Below, piece after piece: positions 1 through 8,553 of a stretch of DNA of 64,000 bases; the stretch's first letter is position 1, and each line of letters begins with the position of its first letter. Under the pieces are notes generated by a model that was not told the origin of the DNA, ran no database searches, and worked only from the letters and a program-made list of their open reading frames with translations. The stretch comes from an uncultured Clostridia bacterium (GTDB lineage: Bacteria; Bacillota; Clostridia; Oscillospirales; Acutalibacteraceae): positions 1 through 64,000 of the forward strand of contig CALWPT010000002.1 of the NCBI GenBank assembly GCA_944383495.1, read 5' to 3'. The position numbers were made by a program, and so were the translations under genes.

Positions 1-617
1 GGAACCGTCAAAACCAAACGAATGCTCTCAATCGCCGCTATATCGTCTGCCGTGATATCCCGCGCCGCATAGTTGTTCCCGTCGTTGTAGTTGTTGTCCG
101 ACCACTTCCCCTGCGTGTTGTCCAGCGGGTATTCCATCCAGCCTCCCGCCTGGGTGATCTGCCCCGACACGGGCGATACCAGCGTTTGGGACGCCTTGCT
201 TCCCCCGGCGAACAGGTGCAGTTTCACGGAGGATATCGGGGCGCTGCTGTCGGTCGACGCCCAAAAACGAAGAGCCGTCGCTCCCGTAAAATCCACGCCC
301 GCGGGCTTTGTCAGCTCCAGCGTATAATTTTCGCACGCCGCGCCGCCGCTGTTGTCCAGCAGCAGCACCTTGCTTCCTCCGGCGCCGCCGCCGGGCACGC
401 CGTCCGCTCCCGCAATTTCGGGGTTAATCGTCCATGTATGCGTGTTGCTGCCCAGAATGCCGATCTGCTGCCTCCCCGCGGCTCCTACCGCGTAGCTTTC
501 CCAGTCCGTAACAGCCGTGTAAGAGGGCGCGGCGTTAACAGACATGGTAGCCGCTACTATCGTAATGGCTATACAGATAGTCAAGCAAATAGAGAGAATT
601 TTCTTGCTCCTTTTCAT
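1..617 (-). CDS. Secreted carbohydrate-binding-type protein, N-terminal part (gene runs off the window)
   Basis: Reading leftward from the ATG at 617, the frame stays open to base 1, giving about 205 residues with no stop. An AGGAG lies 8 bases before the ATG. The product starts with a typical signal peptide (MKRSKK, a hydrophobic stretch, cleavage near VNAA at about residue 29). A Gly/Ser/Thr/Asn-rich, beta-rich region follows (TWTINPEIAG, ALRFWASTDS, GGWMEYPLDN), as seen in extracellular binding modules attached to clostridial glycanases. No catalytic motif is visible in this part; an enzyme or dockerin domain could lie beyond the edge. It is adjacent to, and co-oriented with, the GH16 cluster, which suggests a role in polysaccharide binding. 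The gene is certain; the function is inferred. Confidence 0.7.
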   Translation of the reverse strand, partial: MKRSKKILSICLTICIAITIVAATMSVNAAPSYTAVTDWESYAVGAAGRQQIGILGSNTHTWTINPEIAGADGVPGGGAGGSKVLLLDNSGGAACENYTLELTKPAGVDFTGATALRFWASTDSSAPISSVKLHLFAGGSKASQTLVSPVSGQITQAGGWMEYPLDNTQGKWSDNNYNDGNNYAARDITADDIAAIESIRLVLTV

Positions 618-1263
618 TCAAAATACTCCTTCCCATAACAATAAATTTGGTTAATAGTCCGGCAACCGGCCGGGGGGTTCTGCATCTTTTTCTAGGGATA
701 ATTAAGAGGAGCAACTAAAATATGATCATTTCACCTCCCTACGTGCTTCCATGCCCAAATACTAGACCGTCAAGCCTGACCACCCCCTCTTGTTGAAGCG
801 TTCAACTGAAGGCGGGCTGGGTCTGCCGGGATCCCAGCGAGTTCAACTTGCGCAATTAATTGAATCGGCAATGAGCAAAAAACGGTTTGATGCTGATTCT
901 GTGCGTTGGAGTAATGCGAATAAACTCTTTTGGAATCAATGTCTCAAAGGGATTAGCTCGATCGCCATCGCACGTCATGCTAGGAATCAATGATCCCCCT
1001 TCTTTGACGCGTGAATCACCGCCGGTGAACTAAGCGATCTTGCCATCCTACCGAGACCCGCATGGTGAATCTGCAGGCGATCCCCATACGCCGGCTGCTT
1101 GGGCACTTCACGAAGCTGAATATATGTTTCCGTCATCATTGCAATTCCTGCTGCATGATCACGGGAACAGCAAATTAAAACGCGCTAAAGCGAAATTGTA
1201 ATAGGCGGCGGGCCTAAAAGCCCCCATCGTTCGACTTTGGTTCATAATTGACTTACCCGGCGC
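618..1263. other. Intergenic region without a convincing gene
   Basis: These 646 bases separate the truncated secreted protein from the dockerin GH16 gene. A 67-codon plus-strand ORF (790-993) and a minus-strand reading frame around 990-1180 are open, but neither gives a protein I recognise, has a good ribosome-binding site, or fits the surrounding minus-strand operon. The base texture differs somewhat from the flanks. A decayed mobile-element fragment is possible but not demonstrable by eye. No convincing promoter or terminator stands out. Confidence 0.4.
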
Positions 1264-2604
1264 TTATTCCGCCAGTTGCCAGACCTTAATCCAGTCAATA
1301 CGAAAATCCATTGGCAGGTTGGAGTCCACATGGTTATAGCCCTCGCCGGGAACGTTGCTGTCCCAAGAAACGTTCCCCGAGGTTCCCATGGCCCAGTCGC
1401 CGCCAAAAGCGAGGTTGACAATCATGTAATGCTCTTTATGAAAAGCGACGCTCATAGCCTTGATCATCTTTTGCACGTCGTTTTGGCTGGCTTTTTTGTT
1501 GGGCCAAGGGATATCGGAATCCAAGCTAATGGGAACCTCGGCGAATTTCACATTGTCAATATAGCCGATGATCTGATCCTGATCCCATTCCACGCCGTAT
1601 AAATGGTACTCATCCCGCAGCTGATCGCCCTGCTTCTGGCCGGGAAGCTTGAAGGTGCCAATTCCCTGATGGTAAGGCTCCGGACCGCCCGCCCAAGGCG
1701 CCACGGCATTCGGCGCAGTCCAATGAAGGGTAATGCTGTATTCCCCGTCACGGTTGGTGTCCTTCCAGATAGTTCCGCCGCCCACCATTTCAAAAATGTC
1801 GATTTCACCGCCGTAGGGCCAGCCATGATGCTCCCCCATTGTCCAAAACGCCGGCCACACTCCCTGCCCGCTGGGGGCTTTACCGTACATTTCGATCATG
1901 CCGTAAAGAAAATTGACCTTTCCCTTGGAATTTATCTTGCTGCTGGTATACTCCGTGTCCTTATAGTGCTTGCCGCCTTCCGTACCGTCGCCAGAATATG
2001 CGGGATACTTACGGTTTTCCTTTTTCACGGTGATTATTAGCTCCCCGTTTTCCACCGTAACGTTCTTCTCTTGATAGGACTGCCATTCCCCTGTATTGGA
2101 ATTCCTGCGGTCGAAATTCCAGTTGTTCATGTTCAGGGTCGTACCGCTAAAATCGTCAATAAACTCTAACGCGTACGTTCGGCCGGTAAAGTATGAAATT
2201 GCCTTGTCTCCCTTTGTTTTCACATCCATTGACGCCGGATACTCCGCCGGTTCCAGCTGCGTGGATGGTTTCGTAGTCGGCGTCTCAGTGGTCGCCTCCG
2301 TTGGAACCGGCGACAGCCCCACCGCAATCTTTAAAATCTCCAATGCATCGGCCGAATTAACAGCTCCTTCCCCAGTGAGATCTGCCGCTGCCAAGGCGCT
2401 GCCGCTCAGTTTCATTATCTCCACCGCGTGCCGCAGCACCAGCAGCGCGTCTGCGGAATTGATCCTTCCGTCTCCGCTCACATCTCCCTTGGAATACTTG
2501 CGCACGTTATTCCGGTCCGCGGCGTTAACCGATGCTCCGACACAGGCCACTATACACAGAGTCATCGTCACGGCTAACATCCGCTTGATTCGATCCCATT
2601 TCAT
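1264..2604 (-). CDS. Dockerin-bearing GH16 endo-beta-glucanase (laminarinase/lichenase type)
   Basis: This 446-residue secreted enzyme has a signal peptide at residues 1-28. A type I-like dockerin spans about 40-97, with two Ca-binding loop/helix repeats (DVSGDGRINSADALLVLRHA and DLTGEGAVNSADALEILKIA). A Thr/Pro linker covers about 100-120 and a GH16 domain about 135-446. The domain has the aromatic WPAFWTMG motif and the bulged active site GGEIDIFEM, with nucleophile E267, D269 and acid/base E272. GH16 enzymes of this type retain the anomeric configuration when cutting beta-1,3 or mixed-linkage beta-glucans. The dockerin implies attachment to a cohesin scaffold encoded elsewhere. An N-terminal dockerin position is less usual than a C-terminal one. 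It is first or last in a run of five co-oriented GH16 genes. Exact linkage specificity cannot be read from the sequence. Confidence 0.93.
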   Translation of the reverse strand: MKWDRIKRMLAVTMTLCIVACVGASVNAADRNNVRKYSKGDVSGDGRINSADALLVLRHAVEIMKLSGSALAAADLTGEGAVNSADALEILKIAVGLSPVPTEATTETPTTKPSTQLEPAEYPASMDVKTKGDKAISYFTGRTYALEFIDDFSGTTLNMNNWNFDRRNSNTGEWQSYQEKNVTVENGELIITVKKENRKYPAYSGDGTEGGKHYKDTEYTSSKINSKGKVNFLYGMIEMYGKAPSGQGVWPAFWTMGEHHGWPYGGEIDIFEMVGGGTIWKDTNRDGEYSITLHWTAPNAVAPWAGGPEPYHQGIGTFKLPGQKQGDQLRDEYHLYGVEWDQDQIIGYIDNVKFAEVPISLDSDIPWPNKKASQNDVQKMIKAMSVAFHKEHYMIVNLAFGGDWAMGTSGNVSWDSNVPGEGYNHVDSNLPMDFRIDWIKVWQLAE

Positions 2605-2972
2605 CCTGTCCCTCTTTTCTCTGTGAAGTATTTCCGCTCCTTCAGAATGCCGATTTCACTTCCAGCCGGCGGCCCTTTGCCGCCAGTTTCAAGGCAATCC
2701 TCAAAATCGCCATTTCTCCGGGACTATAATCTGTCCCCCCAAGGTTATTCGCCATTTCCCAAACAATCTAACCTTTTCCAAGCAATTTATTTAGGACTTC
2801 CTTCCGTTGTTCGTTCACCCTCATTGGCTTTCCTTTCCTCATCAGCTAAGCGCTTGCGCAGCCTACCGGCCTTTCCTTTAGTCAATCCTTCATGCCCCTT
2901 TTGCTCCACAAAAGCGAAAACAGCCTTTCAGCATGCCCTAAAAGCAAAAAGCCCATGAGCCCGGAACACCGT
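2605..2972. other. Intergenic region with one very short ORF
   Basis: 368 bases between two GH16 genes, presumably holding the leader of the dockerin gene. A minus-strand ORF of 37 codons (2755 to 2642, starting MANNLGGTDYSPGEMAIL) is the only peptide that looks at all protein-like. It has only a weak TTGGGAA in front of the ATG, and I do not recognise it. No clear terminator hairpin or consensus promoter was found. Confidence 0.35.
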
Positions 2973-3875
2973 CTATTTTTTCTCCTGCCAGACCTTCACC
3001 CAATCCACCAGAAGCTTTTGCGGCAGCGTATCTTCGTGAATATAATTGCCTTCCCAATCAAAGCCCAGGGCCCAGACGCCGCCAATGGCCAAATTAATAA
3101 GCATATAATGTGGCTGATGATAGGCCTCCCGCATGGTAGGATCGGTAATATCCACCTCGCTGACTTTCTGATCGTCAAAATAAGCTATGATTCTGTCCGG
3201 CAGCCACTCCACTCCATACAAGTGGTATTCATCGCCCAGCTTATCGCCCTTCGCCCGGCCGGGCAGATCATATTTGCCGAACAATTTGTGCTGGGTGCCT
3301 TTTCCCGTGTGCCATGCGTCCTCAGGCGTCACATCGGGATCCGCCCAATGTAGGGAATACAGATTTTGCCCATCCCGGTTCTTGTTATCCCACTGGTCGT
3401 CGCCGCCCACCATCTCCATAATATCAATCTCCCCGCCCCAGGGCCAGCCGCGTTTGGAGCCTAATGTCCAAAATGCGGGCCACATTCCCTGGCCCTCGGG
3501 AAGTTTGCCATACATTTCAAACCGGCCGTACTGATATTCTACCTTGCCGCGGGATATAATCTTTCCACTGGTATACTCATGCTCAATGATTTCGTCGGAA
3601 CCGTCCACCTTGCCATATTCCTTTTCCTTTTTGCCAGTGATCTCCAGCAATCCGTTCCTTACGACGATATTTTTCCGCCGGTAGGCCTGCAATTCTCCAT
3701 TTTGCGCATTGCGTTCATCATAAGACCAGTTCTTTTCATTGAGAGTATCCCCCTCAAAATCATCTATGAATTTCAATTCATAGGTTTTTCCCGTAAAAGG
3801 GGAAACCACCTGGTCGCCTAACGTCTTCTCGCCGAATCCCAGGATTTTCTTCGCGTTATCTCCGATCTGCGCCAT
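2973..3875 (-). CDS. GH16 beta-glucanase without signal peptide
   Basis: A 300-residue single-domain GH16 protein. The frame is open upstream to 4097, but the ATG at 3875 has a perfect AGGAGG six bases ahead, so it is chosen; the extra upstream residues resemble no export signal. The mature-looking N-terminus (MAQIGDNAKKILGFGEK) goes straight into the fold. WPAFWTLG and the active site GGEIDIMEM (E149, D151, E154) are intact, so it should be an active retaining endo-beta-glucanase. Unlike its four paralogues it has no signal peptide, lipobox or linker. It is probably cytoplasmic and would act on imported gluco-oligosaccharides, unless a non-classical export route exists. It is closest in sequence style to the dockerin enzyme next door. 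Confidence 0.88.
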   Translation of the reverse strand: MAQIGDNAKKILGFGEKTLGDQVVSPFTGKTYELKFIDDFEGDTLNEKNWSYDERNAQNGELQAYRRKNIVVRNGLLEITGKKEKEYGKVDGSDEIIEHEYTSGKIISRGKVEYQYGRFEMYGKLPEGQGMWPAFWTLGSKRGWPWGGEIDIMEMVGGDDQWDNKNRDGQNLYSLHWADPDVTPEDAWHTGKGTQHKLFGKYDLPGRAKGDKLGDEYHLYGVEWLPDRIIAYFDDQKVSEVDITDPTMREAYHQPHYMLINLAIGGVWALGFDWEGNYIHEDTLPQKLLVDWVKVWQEKK

Positions 3876-4410
3876 TTTTTGCCTCCTGCCCCATTTTTTA
3901 TACATATATTTATTAATCAGACCGAGCCAAAGCCCGGCCGGATTTTTCCTGTAGATCCATTTTTCATTTCCCGCCTGCATGTTGCTTAATAAAACAAAGG
4001 CGCCGTCAAAAGCCCCGCTTCTTCTGCTGGGGCTGACGACACAATAAAAGCGGAAAAACATCATGCAGCATAACCTGTTTTTCCTCCTTGCAGCCACGCG
4101 GCCGCGTTAAAGCATGATCTCCTGTCCAAAAGAGATTTTCCTGTCTTTATACTGCGGGTCTCAAAAGCCAACCGGCACTGCTTTCGCCTAAGCCGTCTCT
4201 TCTGCCCCGCAGGTTAAACCCTTGATCCTCGCCCGCGGCGCAGAGCCTTTTTAAAACGCCGTCTGCGCCGGCTTCCTTCAAACCACCGTTTACAATCGCC
4301 GCTAACGCTGCGAAAACCAATTGCCGTTCTGCACATAATCAGCTATTCTTTTCCAAATCATAAACCCGCTTTTTATCCCTTGGAAAAAAATATCTTTCAT
4401 TTTCCATTTT
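3876..4410. other. Intergenic region, no gene seen
   Basis: About 535 bases upstream of the leaderless GH16 gene. The longer reading frame from 4097 gives Arg/Lys/Phe-rich sequence without family features. An A/T-rich patch near 3893-3920 could hold the promoter of the 3875 gene, but no well-spaced -35/-10 pair is clear. Confidence 0.4.
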
Positions 4411-4447
4411 GTTGCAGCAGGGCAAAGCACATTTGCCCTGCTGCAAC
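4411..4447. terminator. Strong hairpin after the lipoprotein GH16 gene
   Basis: A perfect 16-base inverted repeat (arms 4411-4426 and 4432-4447, five-base loop) begins 22 bases past the stop at 4470. The stem is very stable, but the minus-strand 3' side is A-rich rather than T-rich, so it could be a terminator or an RNA-stabilising end. Confidence 0.6.
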
Positions 4448-4469
4448 TATTTTCTGGCGCTGTCGTCCG

Positions 4470-5660
4470 TCAGCCCGCGGGATTATAGTCTTCCGGCCAA
4501 TCAGGTGTCTGCGGAATATGCCAGATCTTCACCCAGTCCACAGAATACACCTGGGGAAACACGGTAGTTCCATCAGGCGCTTTGCTGCCGCCTTCCATCG
4601 CCAGGTTTAACGTCCAGTAGTGGCTGTTGTGAAATGCATTCCGCATCGACAGGTCATCCGTAATATTGATCTGCCCCGTCTGCACTCCGTCAAAGTAGAA
4701 GTAAAGCATATCCTCAGTCCACTCTACGGCATACACGTGATAGTTATCGCACAGTTGCTGTCCCTGCTTAATACCGCTGCTGACGTCAAAAGCACCCACA
4801 CTGGTCTGCTGGTGGTCCGCGCCATATGGATCCCATGCTTCAGGATCCGCCCAGTGTATCGTCGAGGAATAGGTAGAGCTCAGGCCATTGTCGTCCACAC
4901 CGAACATTTCCATGATGTCAATCTCGCCGCCCTTCGGCCAGCCCGCCGCGGTGCCCAACGTCCAGAACGCTGGCCACATGCCCTTACCGTAGGGAAGCTT
5001 CGCGTACGCTTCAAAACGGCCGTACAGGTACTGCTTTTTACCCGAGGTATTGATCCTGCCGCCGGTGTAATCTCTCTCCTCGTATGTTACTATGCCGTTG
5101 CCATCCACCTTCATGGCGTTGGCTTTTTCCTTTTTGCCGTAAATATTCAGCATGCCGTTCTCAACCACTACGTTCTTCTCCAGGTTGGCCTGGCTTTCAG
5201 TGGCGTTTGAGTTGGTCGTGTATTTGGTCCAAACGTTGGTGTCCAGCTCTGTTCCGTTGAAATCCTCAATAAAGAACAGGGTGTACTCCAAGCCGGTAAT
5301 CGGCGATATAATTTTATCCCCCACCGTCTTTTTATCCAAAAAGTACGGCTCGTGATACAATGGCGCGGTGGATTCTGTGGCCTCTGTCACGCCCTCTACC
5401 GTACGCTGCGTACGGGGCTGGGTCGCGAACACGCCGCCGCTGTTGCCATAGTCCGAGGGGGGGGCCTCTGTTACGCCCGCCGCAACTGTTGTCGCCTGCG
5501 CCGTCGTTGTAGGAGCCGCTGTTGGCTCGGTTACAGGCTCTGTCGGCGCTTCAGTGGTTGGCGCTGTCGTCACGGGTTCGTCGCTGCTGGTGCTTTCACC
5601 GCAGCCGACAGCCGCAAGCAGCAACAAAGTCAGCGCCAAAGCCAGTAGTTTCTTTGTCAT
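4470..5660 (-). CDS. GH16 endo-beta-glucanase lipoprotein
   Basis: A 396-residue protein. It has a lipoprotein signal (MTKKLLALALTLLLLAAVGC, lipidated Cys20), then a long Thr/Ala/Pro/Glu linker (about 25-100) and a GH16 domain (about 110-385) with WPAFWTLG and an intact GGEIDIMEM site (E246, D248, E251). AGGAGG stands seven bases before the ATG. It should be anchored on the outer face of the membrane and cut beta-glucan passing through the wall. A TATAAT at about 5681-5686 with TTACCA 18 bases upstream may give it its own promoter in addition to read-through from the genes above. The strong hairpin at 4411-4447 ends the unit. Confidence 0.93.
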   Translation of the reverse strand: MTKKLLALALTLLLLAAVGCGESTSSDEPVTTAPTTEAPTEPVTEPTAAPTTTAQATTVAAGVTEAPPSDYGNSGGVFATQPRTQRTVEGVTEATESTAPLYHEPYFLDKKTVGDKIISPITGLEYTLFFIEDFNGTELDTNVWTKYTTNSNATESQANLEKNVVVENGMLNIYGKKEKANAMKVDGNGIVTYEERDYTGGRINTSGKKQYLYGRFEAYAKLPYGKGMWPAFWTLGTAAGWPKGGEIDIMEMFGVDDNGLSSTYSSTIHWADPEAWDPYGADHQQTSVGAFDVSSGIKQGQQLCDNYHVYAVEWTEDMLYFYFDGVQTGQINITDDLSMRNAFHNSHYWTLNLAMEGGSKAPDGTTVFPQVYSVDWVKIWHIPQTPDWPEDYNPAG

Positions 5661-5718
5661 TTTATTTCCTCCTAAAAATATGATTATAAATCAAGCGGAT
5701 CCCCGCTGGTAAGCATTT

Positions 5719-6837
5719 TTATACCCATACCTTTACCCAGTCCACTACCAGTCTTTGCGGAAAGCTGGTGCCTTCGTTTGGCTTTCCCGCCTGACCGCCC
5801 ACCGTCATGGACAGCGCCAGATAGTGCAGCTGGTGGAACGTTAACTCCATGCTGCTGTCCTGAATCGCCACCGATCCGGCCAGCTGATAATCAAAATACG
5901 CAAAAATTCGTTCCCTGGTCCATTCTATTCCATACACATGAAATTTATTTCCCAGCTTCTCCGGATTCTTGGAAGCCGTTGGGTCAATAGACAGGGGCGT
6001 GCGGTAACCGCCAAAATCTACGCTCCAGATATCCTGGCCATCTCCGTTTCGATCCACCCAATATAGCCCGGAGGTATACGCGCAGTCGCCGTTTATGTTG
6101 GAGCCAGTTTCATCGGTGGAGCCAAGAAACTTCATGATTTCAATTGAGCCGCAGAACGGCCAACTCCGCAGATTTCCCATCGTTCGAAAAACAGCCGAGA
6201 TCCCGTTTCCACGGGGTGTCTGCGCGTAAAACTCTATTCGCCCGTACTGAAAGGACTGCTTGCCCTGCGTCGACAAAAACGCACCGGTATATTCCTTCCC
6301 TTGATCGCTTTCCTTTCTAGCTGTCAGCGTTAGCCTCCCATTGCCAACCGAGACATTTCCGGAAGCTTGGTAGCTAAGAGCTCCCTCCGTAATCCCGGCG
6401 GTGTCTTTCACCGTCCAATTGTTGGTGTTTAGCTTGCTCCCCTCAAAATCGTCCATCCACACCAGCGTATACTGCTTGCCGGTCAAATTGGACGTCATGG
6501 TAAGACCAGGCTCCTTTTTCTCCCGTTCGTTTTCCGCGACAAAGGCCTCAGCGGTCGTTGTAGGCTGTTCCACTCGGTTTACCGTTCTCCTTGTGGGCCT
6601 GTGACGGGTTGTGATCACCTCAGAATTCGTTTCCGTTGCGTCCCGTCCGCTTGTCTGCCCGGCCGTCTCCGTCGTAAAGCCTTCTCCATGGTCCGCCGTC
6701 CGCGTCGTGCGCGGCTGGGTTTTCAGGGTTTCTTCCGAATTGGAGTCGGTATCCGCCGTGCACGCTGCGCCTAAGCCAAGCGTTACGCATATCAGCCCGC
6801 ACGACAATATACGCTTCCATGGAATTAAGTTTTTCAA
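5719..6837 (-). CDS. Catalytically dead GH16-like lipoprotein
   Basis: The frame opens at an ATG at 6867, but the TTG at 6837 has GGAGGGAGGAG directly ahead and then begins with a clean lipoprotein signal (MKNLIPWKRI, ending LGLGAAC), so 6837 is preferred. A Thr/Arg-rich linker is followed by a full-length GH16 fold (TLVWMDDFEG, QYGRIEFYAQ, FHQLHYLALS, VVDWVKVWV). The active site reads CGSIEIMKFLG where active paralogues have GGEIDIMEM: nucleophile Glu is Ser, the Asp is Glu, and the acid/base Glu is Lys. WPAFWT in the cleft is SAVFRT. The frame is uninterrupted and the rest of the fold conserved, so it looks like a maintained pseudoenzyme, perhaps a glucan-binding or sensing lipoprotein, rather than a decaying gene. 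It sits 20 bases after the preceding gene. Confidence 0.9.
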   Translation of the reverse strand: MKNLIPWKRILSCGLICVTLGLGAACTADTDSNSEETLKTQPRTTRTADHGEGFTTETAGQTSGRDATETNSEVITTRHRPTRRTVNRVEQPTTTAEAFVAENEREKKEPGLTMTSNLTGKQYTLVWMDDFEGSKLNTNNWTVKDTAGITEGALSYQASGNVSVGNGRLTLTARKESDQGKEYTGAFLSTQGKQSFQYGRIEFYAQTPRGNGISAVFRTMGNLRSWPFCGSIEIMKFLGSTDETGSNINGDCAYTSGLYWVDRNGDGQDIWSVDFGGYRTPLSIDPTASKNPEKLGNKFHVYGIEWTRERIFAYFDYQLAGSVAIQDSSMELTFHQLHYLALSMTVGGQAGKPNEGTSFPQRLVVDWVKVWV

Positions 6838-6857
6838 TGCTCCTCCCTCCGGGGAGA

Positions 6858-7919
6858 TCACTGCCATACACGCACATAGTCCACTAGGTACTGTTTCGGG
6901 AACGTCCCCGCAGAAGCAATATTAGTATCCGTGCCTGGCGTAAAGGCTAGATTCAGTTTTATGCAATGGGCTTGCTGAAACGCGCCCCGCTGCTCATCCA
7001 TATCGCATTCAATCTCGTCGTAAATATACCCGTTGCGGTAGAATTTAATGGTATGCTCATCCCAGATGATCCCGTAGGTAAACCACTGCTCCGACATATC
7101 GGCCTCCCCGCCCGGCAGACCTATGGAATTTAGCGTCCGCTTCACATGCTGGCCATCAAAATTCTGCCAATGCACCGCCGATGTTCCCGCATACGGATTT
7201 GCGCCATACCACTCCAGAATGTCAATTTCTCCGCACAAGGGCCAGTTCCATTGGTGGGTCACATCATCGCCCAATGTCCAGAAAGCGGGCCAGGTTCCGC
7301 TGCCACGGGGCAGCTTCAGCCGGGCCTCAATCACCCCGTATTGAAAGGCTTTTTTCCCGGTGGTTTTCACGCTTCCAGAAGTGAGGTTGGTCGTCTTGCC
7401 GCCATATGTATAATTTTCATGGTGTCCCTCGAGCACCAGACACCCGTTCTCCACCCGAACATTTTTGGTGCGGCTCGTATAACACTGGGGCTCGCCGTTT
7501 CTGAGAAAACCTTCCTCGTACATCCAATTCTCCCGGTTAAGCGCGGTACCGTTAAACTCATCACTCCAGACCAGCTTTTTGCCTTGCTTATAATCGTCCG
7601 GATCCTCTCCAGGCGGATCTGTGAAGGCCTGCGTTTCTGTGACGCCCCCTGTGGAGCCGGACTGCGGCCTGGTCGTTGTCTGTACAGTCCCCGTTTTTGG
7701 AATGGAGGCCGGCGCCCTTGTGGAAGAGCCCGCGGCTTCTGTGGCGGTGGTGGACACAGCATTCGTCGTGCCTGAAATAGCAGTGCTTTCCCCTGTCGGC
7801 GCCTGCGTCTCCGCGGCGGAAACCACAGTGGTCTGCAGTTGTTGAGAGGCCGTGCCGTCCCCGCAGGAACAAAGCAGCAAAACCGACGATAGACAGCACG
7901 CCCAAAAAATCTTTTTCAT
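6858..7919 (-). CDS. GH16 endo-beta-glucanase lipoprotein, first gene of the lipoprotein GH16 unit
   Basis: 353 residues. The frame allows a start at 7949, but the promoter at 7955-7983 would put that codon at the transcription start. The ATG at 7919 has GAGGG six bases ahead and gives a perfect lipoprotein signal (MKKIFWACCLSSVLLLCSC, lipidated Cys19). A long Ser/Thr/Ala/Pro linker (about 22-105) leads to the GH16 domain with WPAFWTLG and the active site CGEIDILEWYG (E231, D233, E236). It is the most divergent paralogue: DIMEMVG in the others is DILEWYG here, with an insertion before the site. Different subsite preferences are therefore likely. It is probably co-transcribed with the pseudoenzyme and the 4470 lipoprotein. 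Confidence 0.92.
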   Translation of the reverse strand: MKKIFWACCLSSVLLLCSCGDGTASQQLQTTVVSAAETQAPTGESTAISGTTNAVSTTATEAAGSSTRAPASIPKTGTVQTTTRPQSGSTGGVTETQAFTDPPGEDPDDYKQGKKLVWSDEFNGTALNRENWMYEEGFLRNGEPQCYTSRTKNVRVENGCLVLEGHHENYTYGGKTTNLTSGSVKTTGKKAFQYGVIEARLKLPRGSGTWPAFWTLGDDVTHQWNWPLCGEIDILEWYGANPYAGTSAVHWQNFDGQHVKRTLNSIGLPGGEADMSEQWFTYGIIWDEHTIKFYRNGYIYDEIECDMDEQRGAFQQAHCIKLNLAFTPGTDTNIASAGTFPKQYLVDYVRVWQ

Positions 7920-7954
7920 ACGTACCCTCAGAATATTCTTTGCTAGCATAGATG

Positions 7955-7983
7955 ATTATACCACACAAGTTCCAAATTGTGAA
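7955..7983 (-). promoter_or_regulatory. Sigma-A promoter of the lipoprotein GH16 unit
   Basis: On the minus strand, TTCACA (7978-7983), a 17-base spacer and TATAAT (7955-7960) with an extended TGG just before the -10. Transcription would start near 7948, about 28 bases before the ATG at 7919. This settles the start of that gene. Confidence 0.8.
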
Positions 7984-8553
7984 GCCCCATTCTCGTGAAA
8001 ACAACGGATTTTCTTGATTTTTTGTTGCCTCTTTTTGGCAATTGTGCATCCTGTCTAATTTAAGATTCTCTATTTTGGCGAAAACCACCATACACTTTTC
8101 TTCACGCAAGGCAAGAAAGCCTTCGTCCCCGTGGACAGCTTTTGGCTCCTTTTCGCTAACCCAGCCCTTCGCCTTACTGCGCCACAAGATTCTCAGCATG
8201 GATCCTAACGCCGCTGTAACCGCCATGGATCCGCCCGGCCAATCGCTCCTTCCGCGCCCGCCGCAGAGAGCCCCTTATTGCCAGCTTGTCTCTCAAATTA
8301 AACGCCCCATCGCTATGCTCGCTGCCAAGCAGCAGCATCTGATTCCATGCCACGTATGTCCGTTTTCTTGCAGCTGCACATCTCGAAATCGCTTCCCCCG
8401 GCATTTTTTCGCTTTGCGCCCTGGCATTACCGGCTTTGCTATTTTCCATTACGGCAAAATTCTTAGCGTTTAATGCATACTGCCTTTGATGCCTGTACTG
8501 TGCGCCCCTCCCCTGCCGTACTGCTTCATAAGGCAAGCGAATTTTTATTTTCC
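7984..8553. other. Intergenic region, no gene seen
   Basis: About 570 bases between the GH16 promoter and the terminator of the binding-protein gene. Overlapping open frames on both strands (for example 8042-8473 plus, 8174-8575 minus) give low-complexity Arg/Pro/Cys-rich translations without ribosome-binding sites. I see no operator, repeat or RNA gene. Confidence 0.4.

Noticed and set aside
790..993. 67-codon plus-strand ORF
   Set aside because: No ribosome-binding site, no family features, and opposite in direction to the surrounding operon. Kept only as part of the intergenic description.
1100..1200. Minus-strand frame reading METETYIQLREV-like sequence, suspected transposase fragment
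   Set aside because: A weak resemblance to the middle of IstA-type transposases came to mind, but no DDE residues, terminal repeats or second ORF are visible.
3876..4097. N-terminal extension of the leaderless GH16 gene to 4097
   Set aside because: The perfect ribosome-binding site belongs to the ATG at 3875, and the extension has no signal-peptide or domain features.
6838..6867. ATG start of the dead GH16 lipoprotein at 6867
   Set aside because: It lacks a ribosome-binding site and overlaps the previous gene, whereas the TTG at 6837 has a strong site and gives a standard lipoprotein signal.
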